Source: Lonicera japonica (taxonomy: Eukaryota > Streptophyta > Magnoliopsida > Dipsacales > Caprifoliaceae). From it: 64,000 nt of DNA. Under the pieces are notes generated by a model, which was not told where the DNA came from, did not search any database, and saw nothing but the letters and a program-made list of their open reading frames with translations. The stretch lies in assembly GCA_021464415.1 (NCBI GenBank), contig CM038467.1, forward strand, positions 68,519,393 through 68,583,392. The letters run 5' to 3'. Both the position numbers and the translations under genes were made by a program. Within the stretch, counting starts at the first letter, position 1, and each line of letters opens with the position of its first letter. This document shows, one piece after another, positions 22,089-33,534 of the stretch.

Positions 22089-23069
22089 GTATATATACAT
22101 ATATACATTAAATATATATTAGGGTCTACCCATGCCATCCGGCACGGTGAAATAAAAAAAAAAACTGAGAATAGGATAAAAAAAATTATCGTGTGATGAA
22201 TTTAAATCGACAAAATCTAAGACTGATGTCTAGTTTAGTCTAACGTTGTAAACAACTGAAATGTAAGTTTAATATATCTTTATGCTGAAAAAACTAAAAG
22301 TATATCAGATTGAACGGACTTGTTTTAAATTTTTGAAAGAGTCTTTTAATCATAATTTAACCACTTAACGACAAAATCGATCAGTCTGTTTTGAACCCAT
22401 TGTCCATTCTAATTTAACGTTTTGAACAACAAAAATGTAAGTTCAATATATATATCTTAATGCTGAAAAAATTAAAAAGTATACTGAATTGGACCGACTT
22501 GTTTTTAATTTTTTAAAGAGTTTTTTAATCATAATTCAACCACGTAACATACATCCTAAAACTGACAGATTGAGATGACCAATAATATACAAACACATAA
22601 CGTACGTCCTTAAATGTTACACAATATTTTTTTCTTGATTTGTGTTTTGGCATAATTATATAGTCATGATGGATCTTGTTTAATTGATCTTGATTATTAG
22701 ATTTTAAATATTAAATTTTTATTAAATTTTAAATTTTTTATTTTTAGTTATAGCATTTTTAATGTAGACAAAATTATTAGTATGTGAGAGTTTATTGTGT
22801 GTATATTATTGGTGCGAGTGTTTTATCTTTGATGTGACATCTTGATGTGTGTATAAAATTCATCCAATGGTGTAGAACTAATGCACACCATAACATATGT
22901 ATTTTTAACCATTGGATTCTTATACTTTTGGAGAATTTTTTTTGTCAAAGATAATGTTTATAATATAGATACAGCGTACACGTGTATTTTCCCTTGCATG
23001 CATTTTTTTTTCATTTAGTTCTTTCCAAAAACGTTATGAGAAATTTGAGTTTATTTCATTGTTGTGTAG
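22089..23069 (+). other. Intron of the RNase T2 gene
   Basis: Donor AATATAA/GTATATATAC, acceptor TTGTTGTGTAG/GAG. Joining gives an uninterrupted frame (NGILRNIRVVPNDG). Most of the intron is a dispersed repeat (22,120-22,890). The acceptor and exon start are conserved in the inverted pseudogene at 16.3 kb, supporting the call. Confidence 0.8.
22120..22890. repeat. Dispersed repeat in the RNase intron (copy 1; Helitron-like possibility)
   Basis: Matches 26,118-26,905 in direct orientation over its whole length. One end has a short hairpin (GCCATCCGGC within CCATGCCATCCGGCACGG). The interior has an about 180-bp unit twice (each with AATGCTGAAAAAA, an ACCGACTTGTTTT-like stretch and TTTTAATCATAAT). 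On the minus strand the hairpin is followed by CCCTAA, which resembles a Helitron 3' end, but the evidence is thin. Confidence 0.6.
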
Positions 23070-23599
23070 GAGTTGTTCCAAATGATGGTAATTCCAAATA
23101 CAAACTTGCTGACATCCGACTGGAAATAACAAAGAATGTGTCAAGAACGATGTACTTGGAATGCAAGAACCATGGTACTACATACTTCCTCATTGAAGTC
23201 CGTGTTTGTTACAACACAGCATTGAAATACGTAAACTGTGGTAAACTCGGATGCGAGAATGCGACAATGCGAGAATGCATTGAAATACGTAATCTGCGGT
23301 ATAGAAGAAACTAATACTATGTATTTGAATTCGATCACTCCCTCACAGTATTTATATTTACTCCCTAGTTCAAGTGGTTTTAGGAAACTAGGATTTTAAA
23401 TGTATAAGCCGCATGGGGGGCGGTTAATTATTAATTAGGTGCTTTCTTGATAATTTATTATGTTGTTGATGGACCTTTTTTCAGTTTTTCAGGAAATTAT
23501 GTCTAAAGTCAATGTTAAAATAATGCTGGTTATGCTCTTTAAATATATTTATATATTTGAGTTATTTTCTTTTTCTTGTATTGCATACAATATATATAT

Positions 23600-24440
23600 A
23601 TATTTATATAAATACTGTCAAAGCCTCACCAGCAGCTTCGAAAGTGTATAATTAATTAAGTATAACATTGTTACGTACAAATATAAATATATATACCAAG
23701 GAATTAGGTAATGCATACCCAATAAACTGTTTATTGTCAAAATGGATGGTCTTTTTTCTTTCCTTCATATTTTGAGAATAAAAGGAAAATAAAATAACCA
23801 GCTAAATCATAATGGATGGAAGGCAACAAAAAAGACAGTTTCCACAATTCAATACTCAAAATATCACAAAAAATTAGCTTGCTTAGCAAGACAATAGGTG
23901 ATTTTGATGCCATCCACGCGGATACGAGACCAATTAGAAGGCCCTAATTAAGTAAAGTATCACTCTTCTAATTTCATCAATAATATGATCAAAAGGCCCG
24001 AAGCTACTACCATTGCTTTGAATCAAATTAATAATAGTAAATGTACAATAACAATATTTAGAAAGACATAATTAAACTAAATAAAATGTGTTAATTGAGA
24101 GAACTATTTTGACCGTCAACTTTTTCCCAATTTCTTTAAGTTAATGCTCTCCAGAAAAGTTACATAATTATAGTATTCTCTTATTTTTATAACTTACACT
24201 TAAATTTATTAATTAAATATGACTCCTCTCTATTATGGCATTCATGTATCCAATTTACCTCGATACACCCTTGGATGCTTGACAAGTGGCGTATTCTAGC
24301 CATCTTAAGGGTTTAGATTATGTCACTTTAATAAAAATAACAAACCACAATTAATCCTTACCTAGCAACGTCGTCATTATCGATTCGATCCTACACTTAC
24401 TCATGATTCCGTAAATTCTTATTTGACTTGCAAAATATAT
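23600..24440 (+). repeat. Second copy of the RNase T2 promoter region (continued at 25766-25885)
   Basis: Direct repeat of about 17,730-18,640. It breaks off near 24,440 at an ATT microsatellite. The next part (TTTTTTTTAATGATTCCGACTT...ACTAGACCCA) appears at 25,766-25,885, so 24,441-25,765 is an insertion. No RNase coding sequence follows: a ghost of a third RNase copy. Confidence 0.75.
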
Positions 24441-25587
24441 TTAATATTCTTATTATTATTATTATTATTATTATGATTACTGAAACATGCATGGAATTGA
24501 TTTTTAGCAAATAAAGAAAGAAAGCCTTTTTCGAAAAGTAAACGGATGAATAATAATTTACTGATATACTTACACCCCTCTCTTTCTCATACAGAGTGAA
24601 AAAAAAAAAGACAGTCTTTTTCGAGAAGTTGACATTGCATATATATGATGGTTGTATTTTAGGAAATAATTTTGAAAATTAGCGAACAGTGCAATGCGGG
24701 AGAATTATATGGAATGTTTCGTTGAGCCAAATTACTTTATAAGGTAGGCCACATTTATTTGTTTTTTTAATTTTTGTAGTTGAACTTAATAGAGACAAAC
24801 ATGTCAATCAACCCTTTATCGTGCTTCATTGTGTGCCTCCCTTTAATTTTGCAAGTATTTGATTGTGGGTAGTTAGGATTTTTTAAGTCTTAATTAATGC
24901 TTATTTTTTTTTTTTTTTTTTAAAAAAAAACGTGGATTTCACAAATGGAAGTGTTAACCTTTCTGTAAAGGGTTTTGAAAAACCGGCTGAAATAAGGTTT
25001 TGAAATTGCTTCAGCCAGAATTTGAACTTGTATGTTTGTCACTTTTGTGTTAAAAATTCAGTTTTGTATATATAAAATTAGTGTATTACGTTTTGTAGAA
25101 AACTAACGACTTTATATATTTAACAAACAAAATAATGCGAAATAAATAGAATAAAATAAAAGGCTGGCCTATATGAGAGTCGCGTCAAAACACGTTGTCC
25201 TAAAGATTTTATCGTCTCCCTACATGCGGATACTAACAATCAACAAAGTCTTCAAGATAAAACTCGTACAGCTCTTAGCAATGCCTCGTCTACAATGCCT
25301 CCTCTATGTGCACGTCCACAATAAGACAAAATAGAACTAATCCGATCAAATTGCCTAACAAAATATTGAAAGTAGGAAATGACAAAATAGTATGAGAGGA
25401 AGAGATCGTATGAGAATACACTTGTATATATTTTCTTGTTGTCATGTCTCCAAATGCAATGCTCACCCCCTTTTATATAGTGGTAGAGGTTAAGCAAGTT
25501 AATTATAAAATTAAATTACAATAATTCCTCTCATTTAATAGAATTAAACAAGAGTTACAAATATAATAAAATCAAAATAATTATCAC

Positions 25588-25668
<81 letters not shown>

Positions 25669-25765
25669 TTAATGGGGATTTATTTTGAAGTTTTGAAACT
25701 TCAAATTCCAACATTTTGAACACTTCTTCTCTAAATATTCGTTTAGCTCTGAACCCACCAGCTCC
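24441..25765. other. Unclassified insertion in the duplicated promoter
   Basis: About 1.3 kb absent from the paralogous promoter at 18.6 kb. It has ATT/AAT microsatellites near both ends (24,452-24,475; 25,588-25,672) and no recognisable protein. The end sequences are hidden by the microsatellites, so the element type cannot be assigned. 25,886-26,117 has nothing recognised. Confidence 0.5.
25588..25672. repeat. AAT/ATT microsatellite
   Basis: A run of AAT units turning into ATT units near 25,651, i.e. a palindromic junction of the repeat. Confidence 0.95.
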
Positions 25766-26117
25766 GGTAAAATGTATTTTTTTTAATGATTCCGACTTAT
25801 AATGAATTAATAGGATTTAATCTAATAATTTTATGGGTCCAGCAAAATTAGCACAGCATTCTATTTTCTTCATACTAGACCCAGACACACGTAATGTGTG
25901 TGCTCATTTTATTTTCACGCGCGCATAAGTTTAATATGGAATGTGAAAAATAAAATTCATAGTTATAATAAAGTACTTTATATTCTAACTTAAGGATCAC
26001 AAGTTCTAATTTTGTCAACTACATTTTTAATTAAAGGAATAAGAACATAAGTAAAATAGGAGATCTACCGCAATTTGGTGTCTTTTGATGCCTTCTATTA
26101 TATATTAACAGAGACAA

Positions 26118-26905
26118 CGGGATACCCGTGCCATCTGGCACGGTGAAATAATTTTTTTTTTGATAATAGGATAAAAAATTAACGTATGACAAATTTAAAT
26201 TGGCAAAATCAATCGGTCTATATTGAGCCCATTGTCTAATCTAGTCTTATGTTGTGAACAACTGAAACGTAAGTTCAATATATATTAATGCTGAAAAAAC
26301 TAAAAGTATACCAGATTGAACCGACTTATTTTAAATTTTTTAAAGAGTCTTTTAATCATAATCCAACCACGTAACAACAAAATTAATCAGTCTATTTTGA
26401 GCCCACTGTCTAGTCTAGTACAACGTTGTGAACAACTAAAATGTAAATTCAATATATCTTCATGCTGAAAAAACTAAAAGTATACCAGATTGGACCGACT
26501 TGTTTTCAATTTTTTAAAGAGTCTTTCAATCATAATTTAACCACATAACGTACGTCCTGAAAATGACAGATTGAGATAACCAATAATATACAAACACATA
26601 ACATACATTCTTAAATGTTACACAAACATAACGTACATTCTTAAATATTAAACAATAATTTTTCTTGATTTTTTTTTGCATAATTATATAGTAATGATTG
26701 ATCTTGTTTAATTGATCTTGATTAGTAGATTTTAAATATTAAATTTTAAATTTTTTATTTTAAGTTATGGCATTTTTAATGTAGACAAAATTATTAGCAT
26801 GTGAGAGTTTATTGTGTGTATTATTGGTGTGAGTGTTTTAACTTTGATGTGACATCTTAATGTGTGTATGAAACTGACCCAATGGTATATAACTAATGCA
26901 CACCA
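26118..26905. repeat. Dispersed repeat, copy 2 of the RNase-intron repeat
   Basis: Same content and orientation as 22,120-22,890, with the terminal hairpin GTGCCATCTGGCAC better preserved. It ends ...CTAATGCACACCA just before the BBE-like pseudogene promoter. Confidence 0.7.
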
Positions 26906-27041
26906 ATGTCACCAAAATTCAAACATAACATTCACATGATCTTCTCATTCCCCAAAATCTCCCCCTCATAAATTTTTATAAATTGCAGCTACTCTAAACT
27001 CTCTTTTATATATATATCCCAAAATCTCCAACACAGCAAAA

Positions 27042-30000
27042 ATGAAACCTTTAACCACTTCTTTGCTTTCATTTCTCTTCATTTTTCTCTTCTCATTTTC
27101 AGGGGCAGCTTTAGCCAATACTCAAAGTGAATTTGTTTAATGTCTTTCTTCTTATTCTCAAAACTTCATTTCAATTCTCCACAATAATTTACACTCTAAA
27201 CAACTCATCATATCGACTTATCTTAATTGCTTTCCTCAGCACAAAACCTAAGGCCTTATTCGTCACCGCTCGTAGACCCTCTAGCCATTATCACACCATT
27301 GTATGAGTCTCAAATTCAAGAAATTGTATAATGTTCCAAATTATTACATGGAGTTAAGATTAGGGTTCGTAGTGGAGGACACAACTATGAGGGGCTTTAA
27401 TTTCTTACATTTCTAAATCCCCTTTTATCATTGTCGATCTGAAAAACCTCCGATCTATCACTACTAATGCATAGAACAACACTCTATGGGTTCAGGCTGG
27501 GGCTACTCTTGGTGAACTTTATTATAGTATTGCTGAGAAAAGTAGAACACTAGCTTTTTTGGCCGGTGTTTGCCCTATAGTTAGTGTTGGTGGGCATTTT
27601 AGGGGGGGTGATATCGCGTAAATATGGTCTTGTTATTGATAATATTATCAATGCACGAATAATCGATGTTAATGGTAAGATTCTCAATAGAGAATCCATG
27701 GGAGAAGACCCTTTTTGGGCCATTAAAGGTGGTGGTGGTGCTAGTTTCGGAATCACTCTTGCGTGGAAGATAAATTTAGTTTATGTCCCACAAAATGTCA
27801 CGGTTTTTAATGTCACTAGAACCTTGGAACAAAATGTAACCAAGCTTGTTCATCGGTGGCAATACATTGCAAACAAAATTGATGAGAACCTAGTCATTAT
27901 ACTCTTCTTGAGAAGCGTGAATTCTAGTCAAAATGGGGATAAGACAATACAAGTTTTCTTCATAGCAATGTTTGTTGGGGGAGTTGATACACTTCTACGA
28001 GTAATGCAAGAAAACTTCCTCGAGTTAGGGTTGTTAAGAGAAGACTGTATCGAAATGAGTTGCATTGAATCTATACTATACATGGCCGAACTTCAAAGAG
28101 GTTCACCCCTTGATGTTTTACTAAATCGGACTCAAAGAGTAATAGATTTTTTTCAAAGGGAAATCAGATTACACGATGGAACCAATTTCTGAAAAAGGCT
28201 TACTAGGGATATGGGAAAGGATGTATGAAGAGGTGGGATCAATTGAGTTGCAATTCACTTTTTACGGTGGATGGATGAACAAGATTTCAAAATTGGAGCT
28301 ATCATTTCCTCATAGATCTGGGAACATTTATATGATCCATTATCAGATGGGGGTGGGGTGAAGAAGGGGTAGAAACGCGAAGGCATACAAGTTAGATTAG
28401 AAAGCTTTGCAACTATATGGCGCTATATGCTTCTAAGTCTCCTAAAGCTGCTTATTTAAATTATAGGTATCTTGACTTGGTTGTGAACAACGAAGGAAAC
28501 ACAAGCTATGCCAAAGCAAGCATTTGGGGTACCAAATATGACGGGCCGAAAATACTTCCGTGCTTAGGTACCCAAGTGCAGGTTGTCAAGTTATAATACT
28601 TTGTATGTCCAAGTGTCGAACCACAAGGATAGTCGGAAAGACGATATGGTGATTACGAGTCCAAGGTTTTGTTAAGAGAATTTAATTGGTTGATTTTAAT
28701 GATTGATTTTAAAGTCTTGCAATAAAAATTAAAATGATGTAATAATATATGAGAAAAGGCTAAGGCATTATAGAATTCATTTGTTTTGCAAAGTTAAGTA
28801 AAATCAATCTCATTCAAAGTTCTCAATGCAATTCCTAAGTGTTGAATATTTTACCCATTTCTAAGCAAAAGGGTGTGGAGCAAAAGCAACCCATTCCCAT
28901 ATAAATGCCATATAAAGAAAGGGTGTAAGCAAATATCAACACAAGTGTAACTCTCATTTTTATCTTGTGACAAAGGGTGTGAAGCAAGTGCAACCCATTC
29001 CCATATAATATCAACCAAGATTCAAACTTAAAATACACAAAAAAAGGCGTAAATTTAAACTAGGCATTTAAGAACTCATTGTTAGTTTCCCCTAGGCAAA
29101 TGACTTGATTATGAAAATGGCCAACTATAAGGAGTTTAGCTCGATAAATCATAACATTTCATTTGTCTAAGATTGGGAGGTCTAGGTGGAGGTCAAACCG
29201 TCCTATATAGACTTATTTGATAAATACAAATTGAATCCTTAAAATGATTAATGAAGTTGTTTATGACATAAATTTAAAAGATCCTCTTTGGCAATACTTT
29301 AACTAAGAAGATGATGAGTCTTAAAATCACATAAAGTGTAGAAAGCACTCAACATATCATTAAAGTATTAAAATATTAAAATCTCAAATTTATGGTGTTT
29401 CCATGAATATTCAAAGACTAATCATGCTTGGCAATGAAAAGTATCTTATTCAAAGAAAGAATGGACATAGGCTAGTAAGAAATACACAAGTGTATCATTT
29501 TCTCATTAATGCTTGAGATCTATGTATACAAGGCATACAAAGTCAAATCATCATATGAAAATTATCTTACTAGCTTATGAATGGTTGAAAAAATGGAGAA
29601 GATGAAGGATTCAAAAAGTATTTAACAATACTAACAATGGAATGAGAATTGAACTTACATAATTAATGCATTGCAAATTTCATCTTTTAGCCTTAGCAAA
29701 GAAATTACTCCATGATAATTGTATGAACAAAGACCATTGAAGTTATCTCCATTTCTCTAAAGAGTTTCTCTAACTAGTTTATTTTATTAAGATGATAATT
29801 AAAGAGAAAAATAAAATGCATAAAATAAATAAGTATTATAACTTAGAACTTCAAATTACAACACAACTCCTCTAAAATGATGGACAAAGAGAGGTTTAAA
29901 TAGGGAGAGAAATAATATTCAAAGATGGCTAGCCTATCCCCCTTTTTCAACCACCCCTAGGAGCCTCATTAATGAAAGAAAGTCCAACACTCTTTGGATC

Positions 30001-30409
30001 AAAAGGTCAAGGAAAAAATCTGATTTGGAGGCTGCACTTTGAATTAGATGATCTTTGATTGACTAGAGCTTCATTTTGATTTTTGTCTTCGTTGAATTAT
30101 TCCCAAAGCTCCCCATCTTGCTTCCAAAGTCTATGGTTATAATGTAAACACTAGAAAAAGCTAATTTGAACCATGTGAAAGCAATTCTTGATATTTAAAG
30201 TGTGTGTGCAAAAGTGAGCTAAATTAATTAATCAATGCTAAAATAAACGCGATAAATTTAATTTAAAGAGCGTTAGCATATGCAAAATTGTGCGTTTATC
30301 AAAATACTTTAAAAATAATTTTAACAGATTGGTATAAGTTAAGACCAAGGTCGACCTAGCAAATTTCTTCAGAAATGAACAAAGTATTCCATCTCTATCA
30401 TTAGGGTAG
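27042..30409 (+). pseudogene. BBE-like FAD oxidase pseudogene 1, interrupted by a solo LTR
   Basis: Closely matches the BBE-like gene at 61,974, including promoter and 3' flank. It starts with a signal peptide MKPLTTSLLSFLFIFLF and has a stop at codon 33 (27,138-27,140), then several frameshifts. The His region reads GGHNYEG-like, the Cys block [10 protein letters not shown] survives, and a short deletion removes the FSGGGFG block near 27,600. The best-preserved part is 27,584-28,192 (RESMGEDPFWAIKGGGGASF). The C-terminal part resumes after the LTR with a YFKNNFNRLV-like stretch and ends NFFRNEQSIPSLSLG with TAG at 30,407. The family oxidises alkaloids, cannabinoids or carbohydrates with bicovalent FAD. 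This copy is dead. Confidence 0.9.
28539..30301. mobile_element. Solo LTR (gypsy-like), 1763 bp, inside BBE pseudogene 1
   Basis: TG...CA ends (TGACGGGCC...GTTTATCA) and a perfect target duplication AAATA (28,534-28,538; 30,302-30,306), located by comparison with the uninterrupted BBE copy at 63,455. No internal coding region. The phrase CAAGTGTCGAACCACAAGG resembles one near 44,720 beside the Athila-like element, so a gypsy origin is likely. Solo LTRs arise by recombination between the two LTRs of a full element. Confidence 0.92.
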
Positions 30410-30879
30410 AAGAAAAGGAAGTGATTAGGAAGCCTAATAAAGTAAATTTGAATATAGTAAGGTCGTTAGTCAAGAGCCTTATGTGTGAGTTACTTGATAT
30501 ATGCATATATATATACACCTACACTTGTTTGTAGTTAATTTATTGGAAAAAATGTTCATGGTCATTGAGCATATGTCAATATAATTAGAAAAGACTTGAA
30601 TGAAATTAATGTGCTTCCTTGATTTCCTATCCATAGGATTTTCAATGTGTGTGATTTATGTTTAATTTTAGAAGATAAAAATGGGTGTAAGGTTGTCGTA
30701 AGTTGATTTGTTTCTAGCTAGTAAAGAAAATTTGCTACCCATGATGTTGGTCATAGACAATAATAATCAAACAATAAAAGTTTAAAACTCCGAAACTTTT
30801 ATCTGGAAAGTAATTGCAATGAGACATTGTTCTCCAAATTTGTACAAATAATTTCTGGAAAGTTTTTACTTGAAAATCA

Positions 30880-31480
30880 CTTTATGTCCACCTCCACCAA
30901 CTCTAATTGCCCAAAATAGGTCTTCTCCCACGGATTCTTGGTTGAGAATTCTACCATTAACATCAATCAATTGAGAATCCTATGCTATATTTAGGCGACA
31001 TCATGCTATGCCCACCTACACCAACTATAGGGCAAGTATGATTGGCCAAAAAGGCCAGAGTTTTACTTTTCTGAGCAATATTGTAATAAAAGTTCTCCGC
31101 GAGTGGCACTAACTTGAACCCAACCATGCAATTATTTTCTATATTTATGGTGATTCATCGGAGGTTTCTCTAATTATCAACAACAAAAGGGGATTCAGAA
31201 ACATAAAGAGACCCTCATAATCATGTCCTTCATTCCAAATTCTCATCTCAACTCCATATTTCTTGGAGCAACATATGGATGCTTGAACTTGAAATTCATG
31301 AAATGGCACAACAATGACTAAAGGTTTTGGTGCGTTGGTTGATGAAAATCTTAGGTTTTGTATGGAGGAGTTCAAGATAGATTGATATGACTAGCTTTTC
31401 AAGGGGAAATTTATGTTTGATGTTGAGGTGAAATTTTGAATTATAGAGTTTGAATTTTGATCAATCTCTTTCCTCCGTTA
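30880..31480 (-). pseudogene. BBE-like pseudogene 2, N-terminal fragment
   Basis: Minus-strand translation gives [36 protein letters not shown] (the FAD-His motif with GG changed), then, across frameshifts, VPLAENFYYNIAQKSKTLAF, CPIVGVGGH and a [14 protein letters not shown] end. It lies convergent to pseudogene 1, about 470 bp past its end. The C-terminal half is missing. It is more diverged than the other two copies. Confidence 0.85.
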
Positions 31481-31933
31481 TTGGTCACCAATACTCTCTC
31501 AAATTATAACACATAAACATATAAGAAACTCACTCGATCAATTATCTTGATTAATTAATCACAAATTTGTGAAATAAAACACAACCTAGATAGTTTTTTC
31601 TGGTTTGTTAGAAGTCAAGAAAACAAAATTTATATATACGCGGTGGCGGAAATTTAAAAGGCTACTTTTATTAAAGATGCCTTTTAATATTTATCCTCAC
31701 AACCACATGTATTACGATTTCAATATGATGTAAAATCACTACATTATATATATGCAGTGTTGAAAATAAATATTAGTGGTAACCTTAATAACCATTATAT
31801 GTTGAAAAGAAGAAAACTCTCAAAACAGATGGACTTGGGTAAGCAATTTCTACATTGATAGCCTTTTCTTTTTTTTTTTGTATGTGTGTTTCTCCAAAAG
31901 TGAAGATTAAGAAAACATTGTTATATTGATTTT

Positions 31934-32593
31934 AGGGTAAATTACCAAAAAAATGCAAGGTACTTTACCTGTTTTTACAATTTGGGTAATATACTCTTTT
32001 TTGGAAACATAAAACAACATACTTTTTAAAACTTTTCATTTAGTCTCCATGCATCCACTGTTAAGAGAATACTAATGTGGACTGTTAAATTCACAAGTGG
32101 ACCGTTACTTCTTCATCTCAGACACACCTAACTTAATAAATGTGTTTAATCAAGCAAATACAACGGTCATCCCCAATTTAATCAGACACTTGGATGATGC
32201 TCATCAGTGGAAGAAATCAAAATTTTGGACTTGTATCTCCTCTTCTCTTTTCTTCAATGTGCCGCAACATCATAAATTAGGATTCTATCATGTCTTCTTT
32301 CTCTGATTCAATCATGAAATTAGGGCTTTTTTGTACACTTAACCATTTTGATTCCATTTTTCGCCTCAGCATATATGCATCTCACCTAATAAGTATGTAT
32401 GATTTGGAGAGTTAAGACCAAAACATGTTACCTAACCTTTCTAATAACCGTGAATGGATGGAGAGTTAACTGATACCCAAAACGATAATTTTTAAAAAGT
32501 ATGTTGTTTTTTGTATGAGAAAATTAGCATGCATGTTACCCAAATTGTAAAAAGCAGGCAAATTATATATTATAATTTTTGGTAAGTTACCCT
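31934..32593. mobile_element. MULE-like non-autonomous element with long inverted repeats
   Basis: AGGGTAAATTACCAAAAA at the left recurs inverted at the right as AGGGTAACTTACCAAAAAT. The arms continue with TTTTTACAATTTGGGTAA and AACAACATACTTTTTAAAA, so they exceed 100 bp. I found no matching 9-bp duplication. The interior lacks a transposase. Confidence 0.7.
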
Positions 32594-32940
32594 AATGTAC
32601 CGTCTACGTTTATTATTTCTACCAACTACTTACTGTGGTCAAGTAGTACTTATCCTATGGTTTGAATTTCATTATTTGTCAAATGCTTGTAATTTTCAAT
32701 GGACAAATTATTAGACAATTGCGAGTTTCACATCCTTTGATCAGTCTGGAGAGAGATTAATTAAGTGTACGTAAATTGATTTTCGAATACACACATCCTT
32801 AAATAAATTAAATTAAACTAGTCAAATTTACCTCTATATCATTGTATGCTATATATATATCTAATACCTCTTATGTTTTAAATTGAAAGTTCAACTTTGA
32901 TTTTACCACTTTTACCATTTACTTACTTACCTTGCTTACC
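32594..32940. other. Intergenic, nothing recognised
   Basis: AT-rich, no coding trace or repeat boundary seen. Confidence 0.4.
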
Positions 32941-33534
32941 TTTAGTTCTATGGATGAGCTTGGCAGCGGCTAAGCTAGATGAAGATTGTGATACCTCAGA
33001 TCTCAAAAGATCCAACCAAATTTCTCCTGTCTTCATCATGCAAATCAACAACCCACAATGTAGGCGTTATGATTCTTAGCTCACCATTACGGACCGTCAA
33101 AGGAACCATTCTACCCACCATCCTCTTTCTATGAGCTTTGATGTCGACTTCTAGATACTAGAACAAGAATATCTCATTCTACACAAACCTCTGATCTTAT
33201 GGATGCAATTGATATGGAGTCTCTACATCAATAGTGTCTTCAAATAGATGGAATGATTTCTTTGCTTTATTGCATGGCACCATTTGATCTTTATCAGATG
33301 AATCAGACCACTAGTTTGAACTGTAACTGCTAACACTCACCCTGTCAGACTCATCAAAATCATCGAAATCATCACTACTACATTCAGAATCGGAGTCCTT
33401 AGATGAATTGCTACTGTTTTTCAAGTCAAATCTTCAGATGAATCAGATTCCTCTTCCATGGACGGGTCAGACTCTTCCTCTGCAGACAGCTTCCTCTTCT
33501 TTTTCTCAGCCACTTCTGTGAATTTAATGGGCTA
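32941..33534 (-). pseudogene. Degenerate acidic ORF, distal part (continues from 36093)
   Basis: Read across the solo LTR insertion, the minus strand continues with AEKKKRKLSAEEESDPSMEE and a Ser/Asp/Glu-rich stretch, then after frameshifts MVPLTVRNGELRIITPTLWV and VDLHDEDRRNLVGSFEI. I do not recognise the family. Composition (acidic, nuclear-localisation-like KKKRK) and place downstream of the gypsy integrase suggest the element's extra ORF, but host origin is not excluded. Confidence 0.4.

Larger units (their letters stand above)
18922..23314 (+). pseudogene. Secreted RNase T2 (S-RNase-like), exon 1 split by a copia element
   Basis: The exons are 18,922-19,225, then 21,846-22,088 after removing the transposon, and 23,070-23,314. 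Intron 22,089-23,069 is GT-AG. The spliced frame is 263 residues with no other stop. There is a signal peptide (1-23), then a proline-rich segment (34-53) not usual in the family, then the T2 domain: FVKQWPAGYC, active-site motif I FCIHGIWP (His89), motif II FWENEWKEHGIC (Glu142, His146). Position 145 is Glu where the family normally has Lys. Ten cysteines follow the signal peptide. It is basic (about 36 Lys+Arg against 24 Asp+Glu). T2 enzymes cleave RNA outside the cytoplasm or, as S-RNases, in pollen tubes. The 2.6-kb insertion makes the present allele a disrupted gene unless it is spliced out. Confidence 0.88.
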
